Shown here piece by piece: positions 25,329 through 38,600 of a stretch of 64,000 nt of DNA; within the stretch, counting starts at the first letter, position 1; every line of letters starts with the position of its first letter. A model generated the notes under the pieces. The model was not told the origin of the DNA and did no database searches. It saw only the letters and a list, made by a program, of their open reading frames with translations. A program made the position numbers and the translations under genes. Source of the stretch: Cronobacter universalis NCTC 9529 (GTDB taxonomy: Bacteria; Pseudomonadota; Gammaproteobacteria; Enterobacterales; Enterobacteriaceae). The DNA lies in contig NZ_CP012258.1 of the NCBI RefSeq assembly GCF_001277175.1, positions 1-64,000 of the forward strand, given 5' to 3'.

Positions 25329-25677
25329 TTACCGTCCTTCGGTATGGGCCATAATGCCCGCCGTTGTATTCTGGTCGGTGATGTTTTTACCAATCTCATT
25401 AGCGATATATGGTGCCGCCGCACCCGCTAACGCGGCATTGAGGTTACCGCCTGCCAGCCCGCTGACAGCGGCGGTCGCGGCGGTGATCGCACGCTGCACA
25501 TCGCTCCCGGTGCCGGTGTTTTCGGTCACTTTTTTGTATACGGCCGTATCACGCAAGGCCGCCAGTTTTTCCAGGCGCTCTTTCTCCGGCAGCCCCTGAA
25601 GTGACGTGCCCGTTTGGGCTATCGCCGCTTTCAGGCCATCGAGATCGCTCTGCGTGCGCACAATCTCGGCCACCAGA
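25329..25677 (-). pseudogene. Duplicated, truncated fhaB/cdiA pre-toxin segment
   Basis: About 115 codons that repeat the fhaB segment at roughly 27783-28128 with nearly the same residues (IVRTQSDLDGLKAAIAQTGT through DQNTTAGIMAH) and about 94% base identity by eye. It then ends in TEGR-stop instead of continuing to the VENN motif. This is a displaced CdiA C-terminus from which the toxin has been lost. Confidence 0.85.
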
Positions 25678-25746
25678 ATAGGTTGTCCTCATGTGGCTTA
25701 TGAAGACATTAATAACATTGCGGTGTATCAATCAGCGGGAAGCAGG

Positions 25747-25880
25747 TCAAATAGTTACACTGACCCTCTGCTGCTTACTCTTATAGTTATCACGATCCTG
25801 CAGGCTGGTGATATTGAGATCGCGGCTAATGTTACCTTTCACCGTCTGGCCGTTTACCTACGCGCCAGAGAGCATGGTCG
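25747..25880 (-). pseudogene. Fragment of a haemagglutinin-repeat region
   Basis: Minus-strand codons read VNGQTVKGNISRDLNITSLQ then DRDNYKSKQQ, matching the fhaB segment near 28690-28790 (VNGNQVKADIGRNL, TSLQDSNHYDSKQ). An in-frame TAG sits just before and a TGA just after. Another displaced piece of an FhaB/CdiA gene. Around it, 25881-26135 is AT-rich with no gene I can support. Confidence 0.7.
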
Positions 25881-26135
25881 TCATATCCGGCATAGGCCAT
25901 ATAAAATCGAATCATGGTATGGGTTTTTATATTATTTCATATGATGCCATGGCAGTTGAAATGGTGAACTTCTTATTAAATACGATGCATTTACAGTGAT
26001 ATAAAATTATTCATTTTTAACCCTGCCGATATTTTAAATGTAAAACTATTGCGCTCAAACTTTTTTTAAAAAACAAGTGCTTACTGTGAATATTAAGCAC
26101 TATGCTGCATATTCCCGAGCGTCATAAAAATGACT

Positions 26136-26603
26136 TTAGCCTGTGATTTCATAAAGTGTGTCAGGCGGCCCCTGATACAACTCGAAGTCCTTATGGATCA
26201 CATCATATAGCTCACAAAGTTTAATTTTTTTAATCGTTTCAATCTGGGAGCACTCGGTTAATGCAACCAGCATCTTTTGCGCATTAGTAATACTGAAAAT
26301 ATCAGACAGCACATCTAAAAGTATATTTAATCGCGCCTTCCCTTCCAACGGAAAACCTATATCAGCTTCAGGAGCATAATCCAAATAGTCTATTAAATAG
26401 CTTGCATTTGGATAGTGAGGCCTGTCACTTATTAAAAATGCATAACAGTCGCTTGTAGGTATGAGCTCATTTGGAAAATTATATAACTCTTCTTTTTTTA
26501 TTTGAGCTATACCTATTTTTTGCAATTCCGCATAACCATTTAAATTACGTAACTCCTCGGCATTCAAAGGAGGCAATAAATAACCGCAAATATCATTTGA
26601 CAT
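26136..26603 (-). CDS. CdiI-like immunity protein of the intact fhaB/cdiA
   Basis: 155 residues from the ATG at 26603 (AGAAGG five bases upstream; a GTG at 26609 is possible). Soluble and acidic, starting MSNDICGYLLPPLNAEEL. It follows the fhaB stop by 9 bases on the same strand, the position of cdiI, so it should neutralise the toxin at the end of that protein. No sequence family recognised. Confidence 0.7.
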   Translation of the reverse strand: MSNDICGYLLPPLNAEELRNLNGYAELQKIGIAQIKKEELYNFPNELIPTSDCYAFLISDRPHYPNASYLIDYLDYAPEADIGFPLEGKARLNILLDVLSDIFSITNAQKMLVALTECSQIETIKKIKLCELYDVIHKDFELYQGPPDTLYEITG

Positions 26604-26612
26604 GTTCACCTT

Positions 26613-29600
26613 CTATTTTTCGGAGATCCACTTACCAATAGCTTTACCGTTTAGATCAAGCTCTCGATAATACTTACCTATAGGTTGACCATTGGAATTA
26701 TACTCCACTTTATGCTCATGAGGAGGTACTTTCCCGTTGGAATCATACCCCAAAGTTCCATGGGTCCTCTGTTGCCCATAATCTTCACGAGAGAACATAT
26801 TACCTCTGTCATCATAATAGGTGATACTTTTTGTACCATCAGCTCTGGATACTTCATAGACAGAGTTAGGGGTCGACGTTTTGGGTGCCTTACCTGACGA
26901 CACCACCGTGTGTTCAGTGGAAATCCTATCGGTTGCGGGATTGATATTATTATTTCCTGCCTGCTTCTCAACCATACTGACGGTTTTTTGCGTATCACTG
27001 TTGTCACTTTTACCGGGTTTCCCTTCACCTGAATTTGATTCGCGCTGCGGACTTTCTTCCTGGTGCGTGTTTTTACTGCTTGTTTGATTTTCTTTTCCAG
27101 ATGTGGCTTTGGGCGCGCCGCGTTTGCTACCGCCAACAAGGTCCGACCCCGCGGCGTCAGCCATTGCATCCAACAAGTCTCGCGCCGAACCGCCGTTACG
27201 CACCGCCATCAGAGTAATCCTTTGCAGATTCGCCCCGGTACTGCGCAGGTACATTAATTCCTGGAACTCGGCATCTGTCAGGTGTCGGCCTTCATGCCAG
27301 GCATTCATCAGCTCTTCGGAACGTTCCGCATAGTCTGATGTAATATCCTGCATCTCCTTAATTTTTTCCCGGCACTCTGCACCCTTGCAGTTCGCCACGC
27401 TGGCTTCCTGCTCTTTGGAGATTTCCGCATACTTTTTGATTAACTTTTTACGACAATTGTCATCGTTGCATTCATGGAGCTGCTTAAAGAATTCCGTTGC
27501 GTCTTTTCTTTTCAGCGCATTATTCTCAACCGTCGTCTGTCCGGCCTTCGCGGCGGTCGCTGTCGCTTCCGTACTGTTGCCCGCCAGTGCGCCTGCCAGG
27601 CCGGATGCCAGCGTAGAGAGCGCCGCAACCGTCTGTTTCTCAGTATCATTCAGCTGCGAGGGGGCTTTTTTGTACACCTCCTTCGCAATGAGTATCCCCA
27701 TCGCTTCACCGACGACCGCGCCGGAAGCACCGATGAGCGCGTTTTGTCCCTGCACTTTCGCCAGCACGGCGTTAACCACCGCGTGGGCCATAATGCCCGC
27801 CGTCGTATTCTGGTCGGTGATGTTTTTACCGATCTCATTAGCGATATACGGCGCCGCTCCCCCCGCTAACGCGGCATTCAGGTTTCCGCCTGCCAGCCCG
27901 CTGACAGCGGCGGTCGCGGCGGTGATCGCACGCTGCACATCGCTTCCGGTGCCGGTGTTTTCGGTCACTTTTTTGTATACGTCCGTATCGCGCAAGGCCG
28001 CCAGTTTTGCCAGGCGCTCTTTCTCCGGCAGCCCCTGCAGTGACGTGCCCGTTTTGGCTATCGCTGCTTTCAGGCCATCGAGATCGCTTTGTGTGCGCAC
28101 AATATCGGCCACCTGATTGCCGATATCGCTGACCATCTGCACGGCCTGCAGGCGATTCTGTTCTTTCTCTTTGTTAAAGATCGGGCTGATGGCGTCGTTA
28201 GCCTGCGTTACATCCCTTTGCAGTCCGCTGGCATCCTGCGAGTTCGCCTTATCGCGAACGGTGATAGTGCCTTCTGAAACCGCCGCCTGGGTGGTGCCCT
28301 GTGCATGCCCCGAACCGCTCATACCCGACATGAGCGTACTGGCCGCACTGAGAGCAGCCTGCGCCCCAAAGCTCGCGGAAGAGCTGAAGCCACCGCCTGA
28401 GTGCGACACCTTATAATCCGCTTTGTTGGTAAGGTTACTGTAGCCCAGCGTACCGGTATCAAGGCTGTTTTTATCCGCCGTGGCCGTGCTGCCAATCGCC
28501 CCACCATTGAGCTGGGTATGGCTTCCGACTGTGACATCAAAGCCACCTTTACCGGCGAAAATCCCGCTCTGCTCAGCCACGCTGTTGAAGGTGCTGTGCA
28601 TTTTGTCCTGGCTAAAATTAACATAGCCAGAGCCTGTCATGGTGCCGAAGGTGAAACTGCCGCCAGCGCTCACGCTGCTCTGTTTGGAGTCGTAGTGATT
28701 GCTGTCCTGCAGACTGGTAATTGTCAGGTTGCGCCCGATATCCGCCTTCACCTGATTACCGTTAACCTGCACGCCCGTCAGCGATGCATCCTGTCCACTG
28801 TGCAGCGACACTTTGCCACCGCTGTCCAGCGTGGTTTCGGTCCAGTCGGTGCCGTCACCCTTTTCCTTGCCCTTCGCCGCATTCACATTTGCAAAGACGC
28901 TCAGGCCCGCGCTTCCCTGACCAACCCCAACGCTGACGCCCACGCCGCCGCCACTGCTGCTGTTACTGCCGGTGGTTTTCTGCGTATTCGCAGCAGCGGT
29001 CAGGAGAATATCCCGCGCCGCATTCAGGCTGGCATCGCCGCCCGCTTTCATGCTGCTGCCCGCAACCACAATATCACCGCTGTTAGCGCCGTGATTTTTA
29101 CCGGTGGCGTTAATCGACAAGTTGTTTCCGGCATTCAGCGTCGAACCGGTGACCTGGTCAGATACCTGATGCTGTTCAGATTTTGATTTTTGCGTGGTCA
29201 GAGAAACGCTGACGCGGATACCGGCATTAGGCTCACCGGTGGTGTCCGCCATCTCTTTGCCCTGTACTGCCTGATAACCGGAAAGCACCGATTTGGTGGC
29301 CTGAAGCGCGGCAAGACGAGAATCGCTTTGCTTTGTAGCGTCCTTTGCCGCCGTCACTGCATTATTGACGGCATCGACCACAGCCCCCGTAAGCGCCACG
29401 GTTAACCCGCTGCTCTTCTGTTCAAATTTCTGATCAGAGGTACGTTTATCGTGCCCCGGCTCGATAACCACGCTGTCGCCGGTGAGCGTGAGGTTTTTCT
29501 CGGCCACCAGATCGGCGCCGCTGACGCGCGCCTGTTCGCCTGCGGTGATGCTGACGTTGCCGCCGGTCGAGCCGACGGTGCTGACGCTCTGGCTCTGGGT

Positions 29601-32600
29601 GGTGCCTTTTTCTTTCAGCTCATGGCGCGTTTTACTGCTGCCGATGGTAAAGCCGATCCCGCCGGATCCCATCAGGCCGCTCTTTTTCTTCTCCTTAAGC
29701 TGCCAGTTCGAATCGGTGTTGGTCGCCGCCGCGATCTCCACGTTTTTACCAGCGCTCAGCGCGACGTTACCATCACCCGCCACCGCCGAGCCTTTGACGA
29801 GCAAGTCTTCGCCCGCCTTCAGCGTGACGTTATCGCCGCTCAGGAGCGTGCCCGCTTCGCGCGTGGCGCTCTGTTCAGACACCGTGTGCGTGGTGGTTTT
29901 CTTGAGGAAGCCTTTCTTGGTTTTGGTTTCCTCTTTGTAGTGGTAATCGCTCTCGGTGGCGGTCGCGAGGTTAATATCGCGCCCCGCCATCACGCCGATA
30001 TCGCCCTTCGCCGTGGCCTGCGCCGCGTCGGCGTTCATATCGCGCCCGGCGACAATGACCGTGTTTCCGCCGCTCGCCAGCTCCGTGCCCTGCTGACGCA
30101 CGGACTCGTTGATGGTGGTTTTCTTCTTCGAGCGGTAGCTGTCGCCCGAGGTTGTGGCCTCCGCGTCCAGGTTGACATCGCGTCCGGCCTGAACGCCGAT
30201 ATTTTTCTCGGCCGCCAGCGCCGCTGCGTGCGCATTGATGTCCCGGCCCGCGCTCAGCGTCAGGTTGTCGCCCGCGGAAACGGTCGTGCGATCAAGCCCG
30301 GTGCTGTGCGTTTCGCGCTTGCCGTTGCGGCTGTTTTTACTGGTTTGCAGCGCATCGAGGGTGAGATCGCCGCCTGCCGCGAGCGCCGCGTTGCCGCCCG
30401 CCTTGATATCGCCTGCCGCCACGCTCAGGTTGTCACCGGCTTTAATACCGAGATTGCCGCCTGCGCTGATGCTGCTGCCCTGGTAGGTCACCGAAGAGCG
30501 GCTGGTATTGGTGTTATTCCGGAAGCCCGACTGCCCGTAAGCGTCGTTTACCTGGTTGGCATTTAACGCGATGTCGCCCCAGGCGTTTATCAGCAGATCG
30601 CCGCCGGAGGTCAGGTTCGCGCCGGTGAGCGTGATGTTTTTACCGGCCTGTAAGGCCAGACTGTCCTGCGCGCTGATAGTGGCCGTGCTGCCGAGCGTGG
30701 TGTCTTTCAGCATGACGCTGCTGTGCTTGTTGCGCGCGTCGATGCTGGTCTGTTCGGCAAGCGTGATGTTGTTAATGCTGCCGCCCGTGCTCTCCAGCGC
30801 CACGGTTTTCCCGCTGATGGCTGAGCTGATGTTATTGATATCGCCAATGGCGCTCAGGCTCAGGCCGCCGCCCGCTTTCATCAGGCCGTCGTTAAGGTTG
30901 CTGATGCTGTTCTGGCTGTCGAGTTTGAGATCCTGTCTGGCCAGCAGCGTGCTGCCGCTGTTGGTGATGTCACCGCCTTTCAGGCTGACGTTATTCCCGG
31001 CGATGACGCTGCCGTTGTTAACCGTAACGTCTTTCGGCGAGAGGTAGAGTTTGGGGATCATCACCGTCTCGCCATTCACCGTGGCGGACTCCCACCAGAG
31101 AATGCTTTTATCGAGCGAGGCGATTTGATCGCGCGTCAGCGCCACGCCAAACTGCAGGCCGAGCGATTTTTGCTGCGCGGCGGCGCTGTCCATCAGGTAC
31201 TGCATCTGCTGGAGATCGGAGCCGACGCCGTTGAGATAGCGGTTGCCGGTCTGGTTCAGCAGCGTATTGCTGACGTAACGGGTGTCGAAAGCAGCATCGC
31301 CGAGGAAGCGATAGTCATACTCCGGGTTGAGGTTGAGCCGCCCGAGCATGTATGACGAGCCGAGGAACTGTTTTTCATCCGTAAAGCTCGTGTGCGTTTC
31401 ACGCGGCGCGGCGCCAGGCTGAACGCCCAGCAGTTTGTTGAGATCGCCGAACAGCGCCGGATCGAGCTCGCCCAGGCCATCCAGTTTCGGGTTAACGTTG
31501 ATCAGGTACGGGCTTTTCGGATTATCGGAGACCACGAAAAAGCTGTTGTTGCCGGAAGGCAGCGGATACGCGCTGGTATCGACAGGTTTGCTTTGCGTGT
31601 TCGCCAGCGCGCCGCCGGTGATGGTCGCCGCGCTCGCCGCCGTTACGCCTGCGCTGGCGAGGCCAGAAGCATTGCCAAGATTCGCTTTACCCGCTTTGGT
31701 GGCAGAGAAGTTAGCGAGCGCGCTGCCGCCTCCGCTGTTCTCCAGCGCGCCGCCGCCGTTGATCTGTTGCAGCGCGCCCTGAAGCTGATCTTTCCACTCC
31801 GGCGAATTGACCGCGACCGCCGCGCCACCCGCGAGGCCCTGTTTTTGCACGCTACCGCCGATACTTTGATGGCTCAGAGTATTCAGGGACGGCGTGTTTA
31901 TGGTGTTACTGACTTTTCCTGCATTCGCGGTGGTACTGGTATTACTGATATTATCGGCAAAATTCGCGGTGACGTTACCACCGGCTTGTATAACGGCGCG
32001 GTAGAGTTCGCCGTTTTCAGTTTCTGTTGTCTTGCCAGTAAGCTTAAATTTAACGTCTCGATTGTGTTCTGTGAATTTAGTATTTTTATTGGAAAGCCCA
32101 CCAACAGGAATTGGGCTTACCTGTAATGAATTATTGCCATCACTCTCGTATTGATAAACAAAGTATTCTGATGTTGTACCCGCTTGCACGCTATGATTAT
32201 TTAAATGGTTGCCCTGTAATCTGATATCTTTTGAAGCCAGTAAATTACTTGCCTGATTTTCAAAGGATCCTGCTGAAATAATTAAATTTCCACCGGAAGA
32301 TATTACAGAAGCACTACCAGTACTAACAACATCAACCTTTTTTTGGTTTATAAGGAATTTTTGTGTTGTATACTCAGCAAAAGGCACATATGAATAATGA
32401 GACTCATTCCATACACTGCAACCTCCATCTTTTCCTCCACAACTTGAGCTTTCTTCATAAGTTGTATATACAGTATAACCATATGTCCCTGATGGTAATT
32501 CCGTATAATCCACGGTTAATGTGCCCTTTCCAAGCCCATTTATACTTGAGCCATTAATTACTGACTCTTTTACACTCAACCCATCCCTTTGATTCAGCAA

Positions 32601-35600
32601 ATGCCCGGTCTTAATCGTAATATCGCCGTTCTGCGTCTCGATATTACCGGAGGTATTTACCACTTCCGCATTTGCATTACCCGCCGCGTCTTTCTGCATC
32701 CACAGGCTGTTGCCCGCGAGAATATCGCCGCGCTGGTTGGTGATGCTGTTGGCGTAGAGCGCCAGGTTACTGGCCGCATAGAGCAGCGCGGTATTGATGA
32801 TGCTGCCCGGCGCGGTGAGCGTCAGGCTGCCGCGGGTACCGGTAAAGCCGTCCACGGTGATGTTGCCGCGGCTCGCAATAGCGACATCGCCGCCGCCCTG
32901 TAACGTGCCTGCGTCGTTCAGCGCCACGCTGCTGCCGCCAAGCGTGCTCGCGCCGCTGCCGGTCGTGATCTGTCCGTTGTTGGTGAGCGCGCCGCCCGCG
33001 CTGACATTCACCGCCTGGCCCTGCAACACGCCACGGTTGTCGATAGCGTAATTGCTGGTGACGGTGAGCGTTTTCCCCGCCGCCAGCGCGTTTTTATTGG
33101 TAAACGCGTTGGTGAGCTTAAGGGTCAGGTTACCGAGCGCCACCAGCTGGCCCGCCGCGTCCAGGCCCGCGCTGCCAATCCACAGATCGCCGCCGGAGAA
33201 GAGTTTGCCCGCCGCCTGCTGATTGACCTGACTGGCATTCACCGTCAGCTGGTTATTGCCAAGCATCGTGCCGTTGTTGTTAAGCGTGCCGTAATTGACC
33301 GTCAGCGCCCCGCCCTGCGTGGTGCCCTGGTTGGTGAAGGTGGTGCCGGTCAGCGTACCCTGATCCGCAAGCCAGGTGCCGTTGTTGGTCGCATTCGCGG
33401 CGTTCAGAATAAGGTTCGTCGCCTGCAGCCAGCCCGCGCCGGTGAACTGCGGCGTGGTGAGCGTCAGCTGGCCGCCGGAAAGCAGCTTACCGTCGTTGCG
33501 CGCAGACGTGGTGGCCTCCACCCGCGTGGCGCCGCCGCCCTGCATCAGCCCATTGTTCACAAGCACCGGCGTGGTGACGCCGAGGCCCTGGCGGCTGATG
33601 ACCTGCCCGCCGGCGTTGTTGGTGAGCGAGCCGCGCGCGGTGAGCGTCACGCCGTTGTCGCCCTGCAACCGACCACTGTTGGTGAGCCCGCCGGTGGTGA
33701 CATCCAGCGTGCCGCCCTGCACCGCGCCCTGGTTATTTACCGCGCCTGCGCCCATCGTCAGAGCGCCGCCGGTTAACAGTTTGCCGCTACTGGTCTGGGT
33801 GAGATCGTTATTAACCGTCGCCGTCAGGCCGTTGACGCCCGTGATAGCGCCTTCGTTACGCAGGCTGTTGCCGGCGAGCGTCAGGTTTTTCGCCGCCCAT
33901 TCGCCCTGGTTGGTCATGGCGAGCGCGTTCAGCGTTGCCGCGCCGAGCGCCGTGATTTTGCTGCCTGCCTGGCTGTTGAGGTTGCCGGAAAGCGTGATGT
34001 TCAGGCCGTCCGCGCTCTGGATAGCGCCGCTGTGGTCGAGCCGCTGCGCGTTCAGCAGAATGTTTTGTCCCTGCCAGCGCCCGGCATTGGTCACCGCGCC
34101 GGAATCGATACGCAGCGTACCGCCGGTAAGCAGCGCGCCGTTCGTGCCATTGATCAGCTCACGCGGCGGCGCGGCCAGCAGCATACGGGCCATCCGCGGC
34201 TGTGGCCGGGCGGTAAGCGTCAGCCCCTGCACGCCGGTCACGGTGCCCTGGTTGTTGATCTGGTTCTGGTACGCCGTCAGGGTATCGCCCTGCAGCGCGC
34301 CGCGGTTGGTCAGCCGCTGGCCGTCGAGCGTCAGCGCGCCCTGGCTCAGCAGTGAGCCGTTGTTGGCGAGTTCATTTGCCGTAACAGTCGCCGGGCCCTG
34401 GCTTAACAGCGAGCCGTTGTTGGTCAGGGTGCCGCGCGTCTGCGCGCCCAGGTTGCCGAGGCTGATTAACGTGCCGCCGTGCGTCCAGTTATCGGCGTCT
34501 GCATTGACCTGCTGGCCCTGCAGCGTCCCGCCGGTGTTAAGCGTTCCGGCGTTAAGCGAAAGATCGCCGCCGCTGAGCGTGCGGGCGTTCGCGCCCGTGG
34601 TGAGCGTGTCGCCGGTCGCGGTCAGCCCCTTCGTGCCCTGCCACAGGCCGTTGTTGGTAAGCCGATTAGCCTGAAGCGTCAGGGTATCCGCCACGATGCG
34701 CCCGCTGCCGGTGAGGCTGTCGGCGTTAAGCGCCGCGTCGCCACGGCTCACCATCTGCCCGTCATTGGTAAGCGCGCCCTGAACGGTGCCCGTGAGCCCC
34801 TGAATGCCGTTCATCACGCCGCGGTTATCGAGGCTGCCAGCCGTCAGCGCCAGCGTGTCGCCCTGCATTTGTCCGGCGTTGGTCAGCTGGTTGCCGTTGA
34901 GTGTCAGCGCGCCGCCAGAAAGCCAGGTGCCGCTGGCGTCGTTCGTGAGCGTCTGCGCCGCGGCACCGGCACTGTGCGCGCCCTGAATAAGCCCGCCGTT
35001 GCGAAGGGTTCCGGCATTCAGCATGACGTCATCCGCAGCGAGCGTACCGCTGTTGGTCACTGTACCCGCGCTAAGCTGCGCGCGGCCGTCGGCCACCAGC
35101 CGCCCGGCGTTATCCAGCGCGCCGCTGAGCGTGGCATCAAGCGCCGCGGCGTTGAGATCGCCGCCGTTGATGAGTGTGTTGCCCCGAAGCGTCAGCCCGT
35201 CATTAACCGACAGCTGCCCCTGGTTCTCCAGACGATCGAGATCCAGCGTCAGGCCGCCGCCGGTGGCAAGCTGGCCGTGCGCGCCGTTATAAAGGTTGCG
35301 CGTGGTGAGGCTCAGGCTGTCGTTGCCCGCAAGCGTCCCGCGGTTGGTAATGTCCGGCGCCTGAACGGTCAGCGCGCGTGCCGCCAGCGTGCCGTCATTC
35401 GTCAGCTGCGCCGCGCTTACTTCCGCCTGGTTCTGGCTCAGCAGCGCGCCGTTATTCTCAAGCGTCTGGCTGAGCGTCGCGTTCAGGCGGTCGGTCGCCT
35501 GCAGCGTACCGACGTTACGCAGGGTATCCCCGGTTAAGCTGACTGCGCGGCCCTGCATCTGGCCCTGGTTGTCGAGCGTCGTGCCGTTGAGCGCAAGCGT

Positions 35601-38600
35601 GTTGCCGCCGGTGAGTTTACCGCCTGCGGCGTTGGTGAGCGTGGCGCCATCCCAGTTCAGGGCGTCACTGCCCTGCAGCAGCCCGCTGTTTTGCAGGTCG
35701 CCATGCAGCGCCAGCACTTTCGCCATCAGCGCACCGCGGTTATCGGTATTACCGGCACGGATATCAAGCGCCTGCTGGCTTAACACGTTGCCCTGGTTGA
35801 TCAGGGTGTTGTCAATCTGTGCGGTGACGCCGTTTTGTCCGAGCGCGTTGCCCTCGTTGCGCCACGCCTGCGCGGCGACCGCAAGCGTATCGCCCTGTAA
35901 CAACCCGGCGTTGCTGAGCGTGTTCTGGTTCAGCGCAAGCGCGCCGCCCGCGAGCACCACCCCGCCCTGCTGGTTATCGAACTGTTTAGCATGCGCGTGT
36001 ACATCGCCGGTCGCCTGCAACGTGCCGCTGTTGGTGACGTCGTCGCTGCTGAGATCGAGCGTGGCGGACGCCAGCGTGCCGGTGTTGGTGAACGCCGGCG
36101 CGGTGAGGCGCAGCGCGTCGGTCGCGACCAGTTTGCCGCGGTTATCGGCGTGTTTCGCCAGCGTCAGCAGCAGCGCCGTAGCGCTGAGCTCGCCGCCGTT
36201 GGTCAGCGTGCCCCCGTCCAGCGCCAGCGTACCGCCGGTACGCAGCGCGCCCTGGTTGTCAGTGTCACCTGCCGTCACGTTCAGCGCGCGGTTGCCCTGC
36301 ACCAGCCCCTGGTTTTGCAGTTGATCTGCGGCGATCGTCACCCGCTCTGCCGCCAGCGAGCCGTCGGAGCTGAGCGTGCCGGTATTCAGCGTCAGCGCAT
36401 TATCCGCCAGCAGGCGGCCGGTATTATTCAGCGACGCCATATCGCCACTGAGATTCACCCCGTTGATCTCGCCGCTGTTGACCAGCGACTGTCCGCGCAA
36501 TGACAGGTTGCCGTCGGTTGAGATCAGGCCCTGATTACTGAGCGCCGGAACAGCAAGATGCAGATCGCGGGCGCTGTACAACGTACCGCCGGAAAGGTTA
36601 TCGAAACTCTCGTAAGCCATATCCAGCGAACGGTGAGCCTGTAACAGTCCGCCGTTCGTCAGCTGCGCGCCGTGCAGTGTCAGATCGCCATCGGTAGTGA
36701 TTTGCCCCTGGTTAATGAGCGTCGGGATGGCAAGGTTCAGGCTGGCCGGGCTGTACAGTGTGCCGCCCGCGAGGTTATCGAGGCGATCGGCTGAGAGCTC
36801 AAGCGCACGGTTGCCCTTTAACAGGCCGCGGTTAGCGATCTGTTTGCCGCGCAGCGTCAGCGTGTCGCCGGTCAGCGTGCCGCTGTTGTTAAGAGACTCA
36901 TCGCCCAGAAAAGTGGTCGCGGCCGAGTCAGATTTGCCACCGTGGCGCAGGCGCTGCGCCGTGACGTTCAGCGCGCCCTTTGCCGCCTGCGTGCCGTCAA
37001 GCGTCGCGTCATGGGCGGTAATGGCGAGATTGCCCCCGCTTTGCAGCTGCGCGTCCTGCTGTGTGGTGACGGCGTCACCGGTCAGCGTCAGGTTACCCGC
37101 CGCGATCGTCTGGCCGTTAAGATCGGCTTTACCGGCCGCATCAATACGAATATCGCCCTGGCTTGTAGTGAGCGCTCCCTTACCGGAAGTGACCTGCTGA
37201 GCCTGTATATCGAGGCGTTTTCTGCCGGAAAGCGTGCCGTTCTGCTCAAGCTCGCCGGTGGTGGCCGCCAGTGTGCCGTCCGTGAGGATTTTCCCGTTGG
37301 TCCCGTTGCGCAGGCTGTCAGTGAGGTTAAGGGCGGCATCGCCGCGCGCGCTGACGGTGCCCTGCTGATCGAGCGTTTTGCCTTTCAGCATCAGTGCCGA
37401 CGCGCTCTGCAGCGTTCCGCTGTTGGTCACGGCATCACTGTCAACCGTCACGCCGTTACCCTGCAACGTGCCGCGGTTAGTCAGGCGGGTGGTTCGGGTA
37501 TCAAGACGGCCCGTGGCGGCAATCTGCCCGCTGTTGGTGAGGCTGTCGCCCGCTATCTGCGCGTTGCCGCCCGCGCTGATTTGCGCCTGGCTCGTGAGCG
37601 CGCCGCCGGTGAGCGTGACGTCGCGTTTGGCATCAAGACGGCTCGTGTTATCCAGCGTGACGGTTTTGCCGTTCAGCGCCTGGCTCTGGCCGCTGGTGAG
37701 CGTACTGGCGCTGGCGGAGAGCGTACCGTCGGCGGAAAGCGTCATGGCGCCGTCGCTTGCGAGCGCTGCGTGATCCAGCGCCACATTACCGCGGCTGCTG
37801 ACCGCAAGCGTACCGCCGGTTTTATGCTCGCCGGTGAGCGTGACGTTGTCGCCTTTCGCCGTCAGGTTGCCGCTCGCCAGGCTGTTTTTGACCGTCAGTT
37901 TGCCGCTGGCATCAAGCGTGATATCGCCCTGGCGCGCATTGAGGTTGCCAAGGTTAACGCCCACCCCCTTATCGCCGGACACCAGACGAATGCGGTTGGC
38001 GTACATGCCGCCCAGCGCGCCGGTATCGACCGCCACCACAGGGACGCTGCCTTCACCGGCCAGCGCGGTGCGGCTGCCGTCTGCGTGAACGCGGTTCGCG
38101 CCCGCCGTTACGTTCAGATCGCGGGCGTGGATCGCCGCGTTCACTTCGGTGGCGCGGGAGATAATCGACAGCGCGTCGCTCTGTCTGGCGTCAAGCCCTT
38201 TACCTTCCACGGTGATGGTGCCGCGGGTGACCTCCAGCGCGGAAAGATTGCCCGCCGCGTCGAGTACCGGCTTGCCGGTAGTCAGCGTGACGTTCGGCGT
38301 GTTGATAAAGCCGCAGCCGTTACAGGTGATGCCATACGGGTTCGCCACCATGACGTTCGCGGCTTTCCCCGCCACCTCGGTATAGCCGTTGAGCTGTGAA
38401 CGGCTGCCGCCCGTCACTTCGTTAATAATGCCGCGCGCTTCCTGCCCCGCTTTCAGATTCGGGTTGTTCTGGATAAGCCCGCCGAGCTGGGTCTTGTTCA
38501 GCTGCCCGGTGGCGTTATTGAGAATGACCCCCTCCTGGCCGACGTTATAGTCTTTGAACTGGTTATGGGAGATCCCCGCCGCGTTGGGCCTGGCGATGTT

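Noticed and set aside
29451..30566. Long plus-strand open frames across fhaB (for example 29451-30566 and 36942-38399)
   Set aside because: They are antisense shadows of the repetitive, GC-rich fhaB coding sequence; the translations are low-complexity and arginine-rich with no domain.
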